A stretch of 64,000 nucleotides of DNA, taken from assembly GCF_001937195.1 (NCBI RefSeq), contig NZ_MSDO01000004.1:1-64000 (forward strand), given 5' to 3'. A program made the position numbers and the translations under genes. The DNA comes from Salinicola socius. Its GTDB lineage: Bacteria; Pseudomonadota; Gammaproteobacteria; Pseudomonadales; Halomonadaceae. Positions 23,687 through 31,489 of this stretch are shown here, one piece after another (positions within the stretch are counted from its first letter, which is position 1; each line of letters begins with the position of its first letter). Under the pieces are notes generated by a model. That model was not told the DNA's origin and did not search any database. It saw nothing but the letters and a program-made list of their open reading frames with translations.

Positions 23687-24022
23687 ATGACAGTACACAT
23701 TCCGGATTACTCGAGCTGGACGCGGGACGAACTGCTCGACGAGACCCACAAGCAAGCATCGATCCAGGCGCGGTTATCGGGCGAGGAGGGCAATGACATC
23801 CACGCCCGTCGCATGAAGATCACCACCGCAGGCGCTCGCCATCACGCCGCGATGCTGGCGCTACTCGAGCTGACCGAGCCATTCGATCAGGATGCCGCCG
23901 CCCGGGTCGAGAAGGCCAAAGCCTGGCATCGCAGTGAGCGAGGTCGCTACTACGCCATCGCGCTTGGTACGGAGCACCTGCAACGACATGACGCGGAATC
24001 CATGGGGCAGGTGAGGGCATGA
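23687..24022 (+). CDS. Phage early protein of unknown function
   Basis: A 111-residue protein starting MTVHIPDYSSWTRDELLDETHKQASIQARL, with GGGGGAG upstream. It is mostly helical and charged. It overlaps the replication gene start by 4 nt (ATGA), so it is coupled to replication protein synthesis. Not recognised. Confidence 0.65.
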   Translation: MTVHIPDYSSWTRDELLDETHKQASIQARLSGEEGNDIHARRMKITTAGARHHAAMLALLELTEPFDQDAAARVEKAKAWHRSERGRYYAIALGTEHLQRHDAESMGQVRA

Positions 24023-24885
24023 GCCTTCTCGCCATGAGCTGGGCGCGTCAGTCGCTCAAGACGCTGCCCACTGACGTCAAGACGCCGTCTCGTCTGGCGC
24101 TGATGCTGCTGGCGGATTACGCCAACGAGCAGCACGTCTGCTGGCCGGGTCTGAGCACGATGGCGGAGGAGATGGGCTGTTCCAAGCGGAGCGTCCAGCG
24201 TGCCATCGATCTGCTCGAGGAGCGCGGTTTGGTGGTGGTCGAGAGCCGCCAGGACAAGACCGGTCGGCAGCAATCAAACCGGTACCGGCTGGCGGTCGGG
24301 GTAGGGTGTCAATCTGACACCCCCACTATCTCCACCAATTCGGGGGAGGGTGACAATCTGACACCCCGGGGTGTCAGCGGTGTCACCCCCGGGGTGTCAC
24401 GGCTGTCACCCCTTGAATCTTCCATTGAATCTACCACCAACCCCAACACACACGCCGCTGGGCCGGACGAGCTATTCGATTATTCGCAACTGGCAGACGA
24501 CGGCCAACCGCTGACCGGTGGTGCTCGCCAGTTCCCGATGACGCTCGACTGGCAACCTGATCCCGAGCAGTTCGCCGCGGCTTGTCTGCGTGCCGGGCTG
24601 CGATCCGACACCCAGCCGCCGGCTGCCCAGCTCGCCAACTTCACTGCTCACCATGCCGATTTTCCGAATCGTCGCCATGGCTCGATGTCCTGGACCCAGA
24701 AGCTCGTCGACTGGCTCCGCCGCGACCTGAGTCAATCCCACCCGAAACCGACCGGAGGTGCCGCAAATGCAAACGGCCGCCCACGTACTCCCCAACGCCG
24801 TCGCACAGCTGCCGAAGCACGGGCAGCCGCCGAAGCGGAACGCCGAGAACGAGAAGGTTCATTCGATGGGCAACGGCACCGCTAG
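24019..24885 (+). CDS. Replication initiator, lambda O-like (HTH N-terminus)
   Basis: A 288-residue protein. The N-terminal winged helix (residues about 15-90) has STMAEEMGCSKRSVQRAIDLLEERGLV. A Gly/Ser/Pro-rich linker (about 95-135) is encoded by the iteron cluster. A DnaT-like segment follows (MTLDWQPDPEQFAAACLRAG...FTAHHADFPNRRHGSMSWTQKLVDWLRRDL) with a basic tail. The organisation mirrors lambda O: origin-binding head, origin inside the gene, helicase-loader contact at the end. Its 3' end overlaps the P-like gene by about 119 nt. Confidence 0.82.
   Translation: MSLLAMSWARQSLKTLPTDVKTPSRLALMLLADYANEQHVCWPGLSTMAEEMGCSKRSVQRAIDLLEERGLVVVESRQDKTGRQQSNRYRLAVGVGCQSDTPTISTNSGEGDNLTPRGVSGVTPGVSRLSPLESSIESTTNPNTHAAGPDELFDYSQLADDGQPLTGGARQFPMTLDWQPDPEQFAAACLRAGLRSDTQPPAAQLANFTAHHADFPNRRHGSMSWTQKLVDWLRRDLSQSHPKPTGGAANANGRPRTPQRRRTAAEARAAAEAERREREGSFDGQRHR
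24304..24412. other. Predicted phage replication origin (iterons inside the O-like gene)
   Basis: Eight copies of a nine-base half-site GGGGTGTCA (or GGGTGACA) in alternating orientation, at 24304, 24315, 24348, 24359, 24368, 24381, 24391 and 24404. The first two pairs are palindromes with an ATC spacer; the last two pairs have four-base spacers. They lie in the linker-coding part of the initiator gene, just as lambda ori lies inside O. Confidence 0.75.
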
Positions 24886-25528
24886 CCCCGAGGTTGTCGA
24901 CGCGCTGTTCGATGGCATGCGCAACCTGTACGGCGCCAAGTTCGAAAAGCAGTGGGGCGAGTTCGACGAGCACGGGGTATGGGGCGCCGAGCTGGCACAC
25001 CTGGCGATCGGCAACCTCGAGCGCGGTTTCCATCGTTTGCGCGGCGAGATCCGAGACGCCGCACGTTCCGGTGACACGGCTTGGCCACCGCAGCCTGCAG
25101 CATTCGCCGCCATGTGCGAGCCCCGGCCGGAAGACATCGGGCTGCCTACGGTCGACGCGGCATGGCGTGAGGCCTGCGCCCACTGTCACGCCCCAGACGA
25201 GTGGCGCTGGAGCCATGAAGCCGTGCAGATGGCAGGGCAGACGGTGGGCTGGCGGGAGATCCACGGCACGACGGCGCAGTCAGTCCGCGCTCGGCTGGAA
25301 AAGCGGTTCGAGCGGGAATACGGCGCGTTGGTCAATCGGGTGATGTCTGGCCAGCCGCTGCAGGCCCAAGGGCTGATCGAATCAGACGCGACCCGGAACC
25401 GGGCCGAGCTGGCGGAGCGTGCCAGCTGTGAAGCCGCGCAGCAGCAAGCGGAGGCCGCCGGCCTGCCGCATCGCATGAATGCCAGTCAGGGGCTGGCGAT
25501 GTTGAAAGCCGCCACGGGGAGGGCGTGA
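24767..25528 (+). CDS. Replication protein P-like (helicase loader)
   Basis: A 253-residue protein. The start at 24767 is set by GGAGG 8 nt upstream. The segment VVDALFDGMRNLYGAKFEKQWGEFDEHGVWGAELAHL followed by FAAMCEPRPEDIGLPTVDAAWREAC matches lambda P/GpP-type loaders that recruit DnaB. It overlaps the O-like gene out of frame, as part of a compact replication module. Confidence 0.8.
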   Translation: MQTAAHVLPNAVAQLPKHGQPPKRNAENEKVHSMGNGTASPEVVDALFDGMRNLYGAKFEKQWGEFDEHGVWGAELAHLAIGNLERGFHRLRGEIRDAARSGDTAWPPQPAAFAAMCEPRPEDIGLPTVDAAWREACAHCHAPDEWRWSHEAVQMAGQTVGWREIHGTTAQSVRARLEKRFEREYGALVNRVMSGQPLQAQGLIESDATRNRAELAERASCEAAQQQAEAAGLPHRMNASQGLAMLKAATGRA

Positions 25529-25530
25529 GG

Positions 25531-26313
25531 ATGACGGATATCGTGATTGCCGGTGATGCCGGCGAGCTGCTGACCACCACCGCCGCGATTGCTGAGGGTG
25601 TCGATCGTGACCACGCCTCGGTGATCCGCCTGGTGCGCGAACACCAGGCCGATCTCGAGGACTTCGGAAGGGTCCGATTTGAAATCCAACCCTTCACGAC
25701 CAGCGGTGGCACCCAGCGCCGAGAGGTGGCCAGCCTCAACGAACCCCAATCGACGCTGCTGCTGACGTTCATGCGCAATAGCGACATCGTCCGGGCGTTC
25801 AAGAAACGGTTGGTGCGCACGTTCTACGAGATGCGCGACCAGATTCACGCCAAGCCGGCGCCGGTGGCGGTGGATGACACGACGGTGCTGTCCCGAGCAT
25901 CCGCTATTGCCAGCGTACTCGACGGAGCTGCCCGAGCGCTCGGCCTCGACGACAACATGCGGCTGCTGTCGGTCAATCAGGCCGTCCAGAAGCGAACCGG
26001 CGTCAACCTGCTGGGCGAGCTGGGGGCAACGCATCTCCTCAGCCCGATCAACGAGCGCTACCTGACGCCCACCGAGCTGGGCCTGCCGTTCGATATGAGT
26101 GCGGTGGCGGTCAATCGTGCGCTGCGTGACCTGGGCTACCAGCGCCAGGGGCGTGACGCCAAGGGCAAGGGCTACTGGGTGATGACCGAGCGCGGGCGCG
26201 CTGCTGGTGGCCGGATGATGGATACCGGCAAGAAGCATGGCGACGGCGTGGCGGTGCAGCAGCTGAAATGGCCGGAGAGCGTCGGGCAGGTGCTCGGGGA
26301 GGAAGCGGCGTGA
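25531..26313 (+). CDS. Rha-family phage regulatory protein
   Basis: A 260-residue protein. The N-terminal Rha domain (DHASVIRLVREHQADLEDFGRVRFEI...REVASLNEPQSTLLLTFMRNSDIVRAFKKRLVRTFYEMRDQ) is followed by a C-terminal KilA/ANT-like domain (YLTPTELGLPFDMSAVAVNRALRDLGYQ...GYWVMTERG). Such proteins act as antirepressors or development switches. GAGG lies just before the ATG. Confidence 0.9.
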   Translation: MTDIVIAGDAGELLTTTAAIAEGVDRDHASVIRLVREHQADLEDFGRVRFEIQPFTTSGGTQRREVASLNEPQSTLLLTFMRNSDIVRAFKKRLVRTFYEMRDQIHAKPAPVAVDDTTVLSRASAIASVLDGAARALGLDDNMRLLSVNQAVQKRTGVNLLGELGATHLLSPINERYLTPTELGLPFDMSAVAVNRALRDLGYQRQGRDAKGKGYWVMTERGRAAGGRMMDTGKKHGDGVAVQQLKWPESVGQVLGEEAA

Positions 26314-26666
26314 GCCTTCTGAAGCGAATTGGAGATCGTCTGACGGGTGTGCTGGGTCGGGATTGCAACGGCAAGCCGCTGCGGGTGGGTGACCGCGTGG
26401 TGCCTGGCCCTAATTCGAGATCACCAAACTCTATTGCTGGCGTGATGGTGATCTTGGGCGTCAAGGAACATCACCGATCACGTAGGACTATTTGGAAGCG
26501 GGCTGTTCATCTTATTGATGCTGATGGCAGCACCGTTTATGCCAGAACGTCGGGCTGTCTTCTTCGTATCGACGATCCGGAATTGGAAACCAGCTGGGAG
26601 AACGTCACCGAGCTGACCGGCTGGACGCCAAAGGTCGTAAAACATCCAAGCGAGGTGCCGGCATGA
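26310..26666 (+). CDS. Phage early protein of unknown function
   Basis: A 118-residue protein from a GTG that overlaps the Rha stop (GTGA), with GGGGAGGAA upstream. It has an SH3-like beta pattern (GKPLRVGDRVVPGPNSRSPNSIAGVMVILG) and a C-terminal SWENVTELTGWTPK. The function is unrecognised; it could be a Nin-like accessory protein. Confidence 0.6.
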   Translation: MSLLKRIGDRLTGVLGRDCNGKPLRVGDRVVPGPNSRSPNSIAGVMVILGVKEHHRSRRTIWKRAVHLIDADGSTVYARTSGCLLRIDDPELETSWENVTELTGWTPKVVKHPSEVPA

Positions 26667-26818
26667 ACCCACTTCGCCACAAGATCCAGTGCCCGACGTG
26701 CCGGGAGTTCAAGACCGCCGGGAAGATGAAGCGCCAGGGCGAGGTTTTGCATTCCTGCGTCGATTGCCAGTTGAGCCGCAACCGCCGGCACTACCGAGGC
26801 CGGAGGTACTTCGCATGA
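26663..26818 (+). CDS. 51-residue zinc-ribbon protein
   Basis: Starts MNPLRHKIQCPTCREFK, with a second pair CVDCQLSRNRRHYR. The two CxxC motifs about 20 residues apart would bind zinc. It overlaps both neighbours by 4 nt (ATGA at each end), which supports translation although it is short. Confidence 0.7.
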   Translation: MNPLRHKIQCPTCREFKTAGKMKRQGEVLHSCVDCQLSRNRRHYRGRRYFA

Positions 26819-26967
26819 CGCGATCGACACTACCCAATCGCCCGCGCCGTCGCCGGCCTGCTCGCCGCCATTGCGGGCTGTGCGGCCAATCACGCGATGC
26901 CCTCGGTTTCGCGCCGGGCTCGAGCGTCTGCAGCCTATGTGTCAGCCGCCGGGAGACAGGCCGATGA
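26815..26967 (+). CDS. 50-residue zinc-ribbon protein
   Basis: An Arg-rich head, then CGLCGQSRDALGFAPGSSVCSLCVSRRE, two CxxC pairs. ATGA overlaps at both ends place it firmly in the operon. It may be a second nucleic-acid-binding accessory; the exact role is unknown. Confidence 0.65.
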   Translation: MTRSTLPNRPRRRRPARRHCGLCGQSRDALGFAPGSSVCSLCVSRRETGR

Positions 26968-27248
26968 AACGACACGGCAGCAGCCAAGCGCAGCGGGCGG
27001 CCATGCTGGGCGCCAATCCCCGCTTCCAGCTCTATCTCGACGCCCGCAAGCGGCATCGCCACGGCCTCACGCTCGAGCAATTGCCGGACGGCACGCACAA
27101 CGCAGAAGACGCGGCCGATTTCATCCGCCAGGCCTGTGGCGTGGAAAGCCGAGCCGACATCGATCGAGACATTCATGCCGAGTCCATCCTCCGCCGGATC
27201 GTGGCGGACTACTCGGCTTGGGAACGACGACAAGCGAGGGGGCAGTGA
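26964..27248 (+). CDS. Phage early protein of unknown function
   Basis: A 94-residue helical charged protein starting MKRHGSSQAQRAAMLGANPRF. It overlaps its neighbours by 4 nt upstream and 1 nt downstream. No family recognised. It precedes the VRR-NUC nuclease. Confidence 0.6.
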   Translation: MKRHGSSQAQRAAMLGANPRFQLYLDARKRHRHGLTLEQLPDGTHNAEDAADFIRQACGVESRADIDRDIHAESILRRIVADYSAWERRQARGQ

Positions 27249-27724
27249 TGCAACCGGTAGCACTTCGAAGCCGCACGCCCCGGGCCCCGCGCATCGATCA
27301 CGAGGGCGTCGAGCAGATGGCGCTGATCCGTTGGCTCTACGGCGAGGAGCAGCGTGGTGAGGCGGTCGGCGCGTTCTATGAGGTCATCTATCACGTGCCC
27401 AATGGTGGGCAGCGCAACAAGAAGACTGCGGCAGATCTCAAGCGCCAGGGCGTGAAGTCTGGCGTCTCCGACCTGGTGGTGATGGAGGGGCGCGGGGGCT
27501 GGCTGGGCCTGTATCTGGAGTTCAAGGCGACGCCGCCCAAGCATGCGGCCACGGCCGCCAGCCAACGGGAATGGCTGGAGAAAGCCGACCACCGGGGATA
27601 CTGCGCGGTGCTGGGCCGGGGATTGGAGGAAGCGAAAGCGGTACTGAGGGAATACGCGTCGTGGGATTTTACGGTAACGCCCGCACGCAACGAGATGACG
27701 CTGGGGAGCAACTGGAGGGGATGA
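27248..27724 (+). CDS. VRR-NUC domain nuclease
   Basis: A 158-residue protein. The core VPNGGQRNKKTAADLKRQGVKSGVSDLVVM...GLYLEFKA matches the VRR-NUC domain (catalytic Asp, then Glu-x-Lys), a PD-(D/E)XK-type nuclease expected to cut branched or flap DNA. In this position it probably takes the place of a NinG or Rus Holliday-junction resolvase. Confidence 0.88.
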   Translation: MQPVALRSRTPRAPRIDHEGVEQMALIRWLYGEEQRGEAVGAFYEVIYHVPNGGQRNKKTAADLKRQGVKSGVSDLVVMEGRGGWLGLYLEFKATPPKHAATAASQREWLEKADHRGYCAVLGRGLEEAKAVLREYASWDFTVTPARNEMTLGSNWRG

Positions 27725-28320
27725 TGCGGCAACTTGAGCTGATGGGGATCAATCAACTGCTGGCGGTGATTCGTCGCGAGCCGGCAGAGAGCGAATTGCG
27801 GGCCCGGGCTTTGCGCCGGTGCCTCGATGAGCTGATCGAGGTGGAGATCGAATGGCGGATCGATTACAGGCATCTCAACCTCGGCCACCACAACGTGAGC
27901 ACGATCGCGCCGGGTGTGGGTGGTGGTGGAGTGACTGGCAGGGTAGACCACGTGATGGAGGCGGCAGAGCGTTTCCGCTACGCCTGCCGCTGGCGGAACA
28001 TGGCTAAAGCGTTATTGGGGCACGTCAACGAGCGTCAGCGGATGGCGCTGCTGCTGACCGGCTATGCAATCCCCGAGCAACGCTGCGCGCTGAATGCTGG
28101 CGGCGATCGGGCACTGCTCGAGGCGATCAAGCAGGGCAGCCGCGGGCTGACCCAGGCGGAGGTGTGCGGGGCCCAGCGGATCATCATGACGCGGCTGGGT
28201 TATCCGATGGGGGCAGGGCAAACGGTGTTTCAGACGGCTGAGGCGCTGCGCAACTCTGCAAAGAATGCTCGGAAGTCGTTGTTATTGGTCGTGGGTGAAC
28301 AGGCTAGGCTGGCGGCATGA
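27724..28320 (+). CDS. Last early gene; candidate late-gene regulator (Q-like position)
   Basis: A 198-residue protein with RALRRCLDELIEVEIEWRI, LLGHVNERQRMALLLTGYAIPEQRCAL and GLTQAEVCGAQRIIMTRLGY, which has HTH-like character. An ATG pair at 27721/27724 follows GGAGG; the second has better spacing. It occupies the lambda Q position, just before a promoter gap and a terminator that precede the lysis genes. The antitermination role is inferred from position only. Confidence 0.5.
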   Translation: MRQLELMGINQLLAVIRREPAESELRARALRRCLDELIEVEIEWRIDYRHLNLGHHNVSTIAPGVGGGGVTGRVDHVMEAAERFRYACRWRNMAKALLGHVNERQRMALLLTGYAIPEQRCALNAGGDRALLEAIKQGSRGLTQAEVCGAQRIIMTRLGYPMGAGQTVFQTAEALRNSAKNARKSLLLVVGEQARLAA

Positions 28321-28323
28321 CCG

Positions 28324-28515
28324 CTAAACTTGGCCAATGGGTCGTAATATTGCATGCCCCAACACCAGTACGATAACCACGATAACGCCTATCACGAAAA
28401 GAACTGTTGCCAGTGCGTTGTTAGCACTACGGCTACGAGGCTTATCACTGTACTTGTTAGACATGATAATCCCGGCCACGACGGCAATCATGATTGTTAT
28501 TGCTCCAAGTACCAT
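28324..28515 (-). CDS. Small two-span membrane protein
   Basis: A 63-residue protein: MVLGAITIMIAVVAGIIM, a short charged loop NKYSDKPRSRSANN, then ATVLFVIGVIVVIVLVLG. GGAGAAG precedes the ATG. It lies on the strand opposite to the early and lysis genes and is less GC-rich. It could be a lysogenic membrane protein such as an exclusion factor; that is speculation. Confidence 0.5.
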   Translation of the reverse strand: MVLGAITIMIAVVAGIIMSNKYSDKPRSRSANNALATVLFVIGVIVVIVLVLGHAILRPIGQV

Positions 28516-28777
28516 GTCTTCTCCGCTGTCCGGCGACTCTGAATTTTAAGGGGTCAATGAATAGGTAAAATAACATGGACACTACATGTTGTATCCATGA
28601 CCGCTTGTAAGTACTATTCAGCTAAGCTTGTATTTCCTGCGCCCTGATCGGTTACGACCGTTCGGGGCGCTGTCGTTTCTGACCCTGTTCGCCGCCCTTG
28701 CCTCGCTCCCGCGTGTTCCCCCACGTTTCCCCGGGCATGGGTGGCAACTTATTCGAGCGTCCACCTTGTTCGATCTT
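28516..28777. promoter_or_regulatory. Presumed late promoter region with inverted repeat
   Basis: No gene is seen. A near-palindrome with nine-base arms and one mismatch lies at 28574-28599 (CATGGACAC against CATGGATAC), with spacer TACATGTT. A GC hairpin follows around 28639-28670. The segment separates the early genes from the lysis genes and probably holds the late promoter. Confidence 0.4.
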
Positions 28778-28803
28778 GCCGCCCTCGCTGGCGGCTTTTC
28801 TTT
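28778..28803 (+). terminator. Terminator just before the lysis operon
   Basis: A six-base-pair GCCGCC/GGCGGC stem (28778-28783 with 28790-28795), then TTTTCTTT. It lies 15 nt before the endolysin-like ATG. A terminator placed here would need antitermination for late expression, consistent with a Q-like system. Confidence 0.7.
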
Positions 28804-28817
28804 GCCTGGAGTTCCCC

Positions 28818-29414
28818 ATGCGATTCATGCGCGATGTCGAGATGATCGGCAGCGGACGCTATCCGCTGCGCGTGCGCCTCGCTTGGGGCGCCCATGTGTC
28901 CGACGCCTTCGTCGATGCGCTGTTCGCGCTGGCGGCCGGCTTCGGCTGGTCGCTGGATCACGTCAACTGGCTGATGGCCTGCATGGCGTTCGAGACCGGC
29001 CGGACGTTCGATCCAGCTCAGAAGAACCTGGCGGGATCCGGCGCCACCGGACTGATCCAGTTCATGCCCCTAACGGCCCGCGGACTGGGCACGACCACCG
29101 AGGCGTTGGCGGCGATGACGCCCGTTGAGCAGCTCGATTATGTGGAAGCGTATTTCCGCCCCTATCACGCGCGAATCTCGACACTGCCCGATATGTACTT
29201 GGCCATCCTGATGCCAGCCTATGTCTCGGGCCCCGGCGGCGCGGTGATGTTCACCGACGGCACGACGGCGTATCGGCAGAATGCCGGGCTCGACGCCAAC
29301 ACCGATGGCCGCATCACGAAGGACGAGGCCTCTCAACGGGTGCAGGCGATGCTGATCGAGGGGCAGCTGGCGGCGAATTCACGCGACGTCTGGCAAGCAG
29401 AGGAGGCGGCATGA
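28818..29414 (+). CDS. Lysozyme-fold peptidoglycan hydrolase (endolysin candidate)
   Basis: A 198-residue protein with VNWLMACMAFETGRTFDPAQKNLAGSGATGLIQFMPLTARGLG, the catalytic Glu and GATGLIQFM motif of soluble-transglycosylase-type folds. An EF-hand-like GLDANTDGRITKDEA lies near the C terminus. It is the first gene of the lysis cluster, followed directly by holin-like genes. Confidence 0.8.
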   Translation: MRFMRDVEMIGSGRYPLRVRLAWGAHVSDAFVDALFALAAGFGWSLDHVNWLMACMAFETGRTFDPAQKNLAGSGATGLIQFMPLTARGLGTTTEALAAMTPVEQLDYVEAYFRPYHARISTLPDMYLAILMPAYVSGPGGAVMFTDGTTAYRQNAGLDANTDGRITKDEASQRVQAMLIEGQLAANSRDVWQAEEAA

Positions 29415-29686
29415 TCGGTTCCCTGATGGCAGCGGCCAATTTCCTGATCGCTGCCGGTCTCATCATCCAGTGCCTGATTGCGCTCAACCGCGTCGACGAC
29501 GGCTGGACACGTTTCGCCATCCACTTGGTGATCGCGACCGCCGGCGGGCTGTTGGCGTTTCGTGGTGCCGATATGGCGGTGGACATCGCGCTGAGCGACC
29601 GAACGGCCATCGGCCGGTTACTGCTCAACCTGTCGATGATCCCCGCCTGGATACTGATTCACCGGGCTTCGCACAAACGAGGGTAG
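29411..29686 (+). CDS. Three-span holin-like membrane protein
   Basis: A 91-residue protein with three hydrophobic segments (residues about 5-24, 34-50 and 66-85) and a basic end HRASHKRG. It overlaps the endolysin stop by 4 nt. Size, topology and location suit a class I holin or antiholin. Confidence 0.6.
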   Translation: MIGSLMAAANFLIAAGLIIQCLIALNRVDDGWTRFAIHLVIATAGGLLAFRGADMAVDIALSDRTAIGRLLLNLSMIPAWILIHRASHKRG

Positions 29687-29711
29687 CCGAGCGACCTAAC
29701 CGGGGATCGAG

Positions 29712-30044
29712 ATGCCGGACCAAATCACTGAGCTCTGGCTGACCGTTTCCACGTTCGCCCAGGAGCCTTCCCAGTCTGCGGCCCTCTGCGCTGTCTTCAT
29801 GTCCTCCCTGCGAGTGCTGACATCTGGCGGGCTGCGTAAGCCGAAGCGCTGGATCGAGACACTGATGGTCGGCTTCTTTGCCTGGACCTCGCTCCCATTC
29901 ATTCAGCATTGGGGATATGAGGCCGACACCGGCCGCTTCTTTGCCGCGTTCCTCGGCTATATCGGCGTGCATGGCTTCGAGAAGCGTGTCGATCGTCTGC
30001 TGGACAACATCGCTGACGTCACGTCGGCATTGAGGCGCAAATGA
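29712..30044 (+). CDS. Holin, lambda S/phage_holin_3-like
   Basis: A 110-residue protein with several hydrophobic segments and the segment FFAAFLGYIGVHGFEKRVDRLLD near the C terminus, typical of the lambda-type holin family, where a GF(l)G-IG motif precedes the cytosolic tail. It is the second membrane protein in the lysis cluster. It overlaps the next gene by 4 nt. Confidence 0.75.
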   Translation: MPDQITELWLTVSTFAQEPSQSAALCAVFMSSLRVLTSGGLRKPKRWIETLMVGFFAWTSLPFIQHWGYEADTGRFFAAFLGYIGVHGFEKRVDRLLDNIADVTSALRRK

Positions 30045-30394
30045 CTCGTTGGATCGGGAAGCTGAGCCGGGATAGCCGCTCGCATCTGCTCGTTGCTGCG
30101 GTGGCGGTTGCATGGGCGGTGATGTCGCAGATGCAGGCGAGCGATGCCGGCAAGCGCTTGGACGCCGCACAGGCCAGCCAGCAAGCCGTTAGCTATGGCC
30201 TCTGGTATGCGCTGGTCGAAGAGCAAGGAAAGGCTGGGCGGTACGAGGCCGAGCGCAACATCGCCCGGGAGAAGCTGGCCGACCTTCGCTACCAATTGGG
30301 CGTGGCCGACACGCGGCTGGCTGCATGCCAGGCCACTACCGATATGGCCACCGATGGCGGGTTCACCGGCGAGCTGCTGTTGAGAACGGAATAG
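30041..30394 (+). CDS. Inner-membrane-anchored coiled-coil protein, spanin-like
   Basis: A 117-residue protein with one N-terminal membrane helix (LLVAAVAVAWAVMSQM) and a long periplasmic helix rich in Ala, Glu, Arg and Gln, with one Cys. This is the layout of an i-spanin (Rz-like). No embedded Rz1 is seen here, and a better Rz/Rz1 pair occurs at 31178-31658, so its role is uncertain. Confidence 0.5.
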   Translation: MTRWIGKLSRDSRSHLLVAAVAVAWAVMSQMQASDAGKRLDAAQASQQAVSYGLWYALVEEQGKAGRYEAERNIAREKLADLRYQLGVADTRLAACQATTDMATDGGFTGELLLRTE

Positions 30395-30397
30395 ACG

Positions 30398-30637
30398 ATG
30401 GCCCTGCGCATTCGGAAAGACGGTCGCATTCTATGCGCGGCTCTTCACCCAGAATATGAAGGTGATCTTTACCTGAATGATTCTGATCACTACAGACTTT
30501 CGGTTGAGTTGCGAGTGCTCGTGACTGAGCCAATTGACAGTCATGTCGAAAGAGGGGAGTGGTGGTGGAAGAACCAGGTGCCAACAGGCATTGCTATCGA
30601 CCGCTTCTATCAAGATGAGAACGCGGGCTGTGTTTAG
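30398..30637 (+). CDS. Protein of unknown function in the lysis region
   Basis: A 79-residue beta-rich protein starting MALRIRKDGRILCAALHPEYEGDLYLND and ending EWWWKNQVPTGIAIDRFYQDENAG. The stop lies inside the terminator stem that follows. No family recognised. Confidence 0.55.
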   Translation: MALRIRKDGRILCAALHPEYEGDLYLNDSDHYRLSVELRVLVTEPIDSHVERGEWWWKNQVPTGIAIDRFYQDENAGCV

Positions 30638-30648
30638 GACAGCCCGCG
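30622..30648. terminator. Convergent terminator hairpin
   Basis: A perfect ten-base-pair stem CGCGGGCTGT/ACAGCCCGCG with a seven-base loop. It lies between the rightward gene ending at 30637 and the leftward 49-residue gene ending at 30655. There is no strong T-run, so it may work with Rho or serve both strands. Confidence 0.6.
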
Positions 30649-30654
30649 AATTGC

Positions 30655-30804
30655 TCAGCCTAGGCGCTGGCAGTGGCTGCACTTCGGCTTGCCTCCTGTG
30701 CCTGACTGACGATTACGGCTCTCGATGTTATTACCTTCAGTGCATGAGCTGTTGTCGTGGTGAACACTACTGTCTTTAGCATGAAAAGCTGCAACTTTAC
30801 CCAT
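30655..30804 (-). CDS. 49-residue conserved prophage micro-protein (two CxxC-like zinc motif)
   Basis: It reads MGKVAAFHAKDSSVHHDNSS, then CTEGNNIE and GTGGKPKCSHCQRLG. I recognise this His/Asn-rich pattern (FHAKDS.VHHDN..C..GNNIE...GTGGKP.C.HC) as a recurring small protein in prophages and genomic islands. AAAAAGGA lies 8 nt before the ATG. It is transcribed against the lysis genes, so it is a lysogenic cargo gene; its function is unknown. Confidence 0.75.
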   Translation of the reverse strand: MGKVAAFHAKDSSVHHDNSSCTEGNNIESRNRQSGTGGKPKCSHCQRLG

Positions 30805-30953
30805 TGGTCTAATCCTTTTTAAGTAAGTGCGGAAAATCCGCTGGGTCAGGTTATACGCCTCACATGATGTAACACTATTTCAATTCGATAAATTAGCTAT
30901 CAAAAAGTTTCAGTGTAGATATTTAAATAAACATCTAAATGTGGAGATAACCC

Positions 30954-31181
30954 ATGAAGCTCGTGCCAGAAGCCCCTAAGGCCCACAAGCTGTGGTCGGT
31001 GCGGCTGGCGATCCTATCTACGCTGATCTTTGCGCTGCATGACGTGCTGCCGCATTGGGAAGGGCTGCTACCCGACTGGGCTTACACGGCGCTGGCGTCC
31101 GTGGTGGGTATCGCTGGCGCCATAGCACGTTTGGTCCCTCAGAAGGCCATCGACGAATTCATCCGGAGCCGCCTGCAATGA
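30954..31181 (+). CDS. Second holin-like protein
   Basis: A 75-residue protein with two hydrophobic segments (LWSVRLAILSTLIFALHDVLP and WAYTALASVVGIAGAIARLVP) and a charged end. This pattern is common for small phage holins immediately upstream of Rz. It overlaps the Rz-like start by 4 nt. Confidence 0.72.
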   Translation: MKLVPEAPKAHKLWSVRLAILSTLIFALHDVLPHWEGLLPDWAYTALASVVGIAGAIARLVPQKAIDEFIRSRLQ

Positions 31182-31489
31182 GTCGGCTCTACGGTTGGCT
31201 AGCCGCCGGTGTGGCCCTGGTCGTCGGTCTACTCACCGCTTGGGGGCTTCGAATCCGTGGGCAGCGTGACGCAGCCCGCGACCAGCTCGAATGGACCAAG
31301 GCTAGAGCGGAGGGCGTCGAGCAGGCACGTGACGTCGAACGACGAATCGATGAGCGCCAGCGCGCGGATCAAGTGCAGGCACGGGAGGTCGAGCGTGAAC
31401 AGATGGCACAGCGCCGCGCTGGTGTTCGCCCTGAGCTGTTCGGCGATCCCCGGCTGCACGACGACAGCCCCAATACCGATCAGACCTGA
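31178..31489 (+). CDS. Rz: i-spanin, Rz-like
   Basis: A 103-residue protein: N-terminal membrane anchor (WLAAGVALVVGLLTAWGL), then a long charged periplasmic coiled coil (RGQRDAARDQLEWTKARAEGVEQARDVERRID...). A lipoprotein gene is embedded out of frame in its 3' part, the diagnostic Rz/Rz1 arrangement. It links inner and outer membranes in the last step of lysis. Confidence 0.82.
   Translation: MSRLYGWLAAGVALVVGLLTAWGLRIRGQRDAARDQLEWTKARAEGVEQARDVERRIDERQRADQVQAREVEREQMAQRRAGVRPELFGDPRLHDDSPNTDQT

Noticed and set aside
26871-26963. Longer N terminus for the gene starting at 26964
   Set aside because: The ATG at 26964 gives the operon-typical 4-nt overlap; the extension is antisense-like and overlaps the zinc-ribbon gene.
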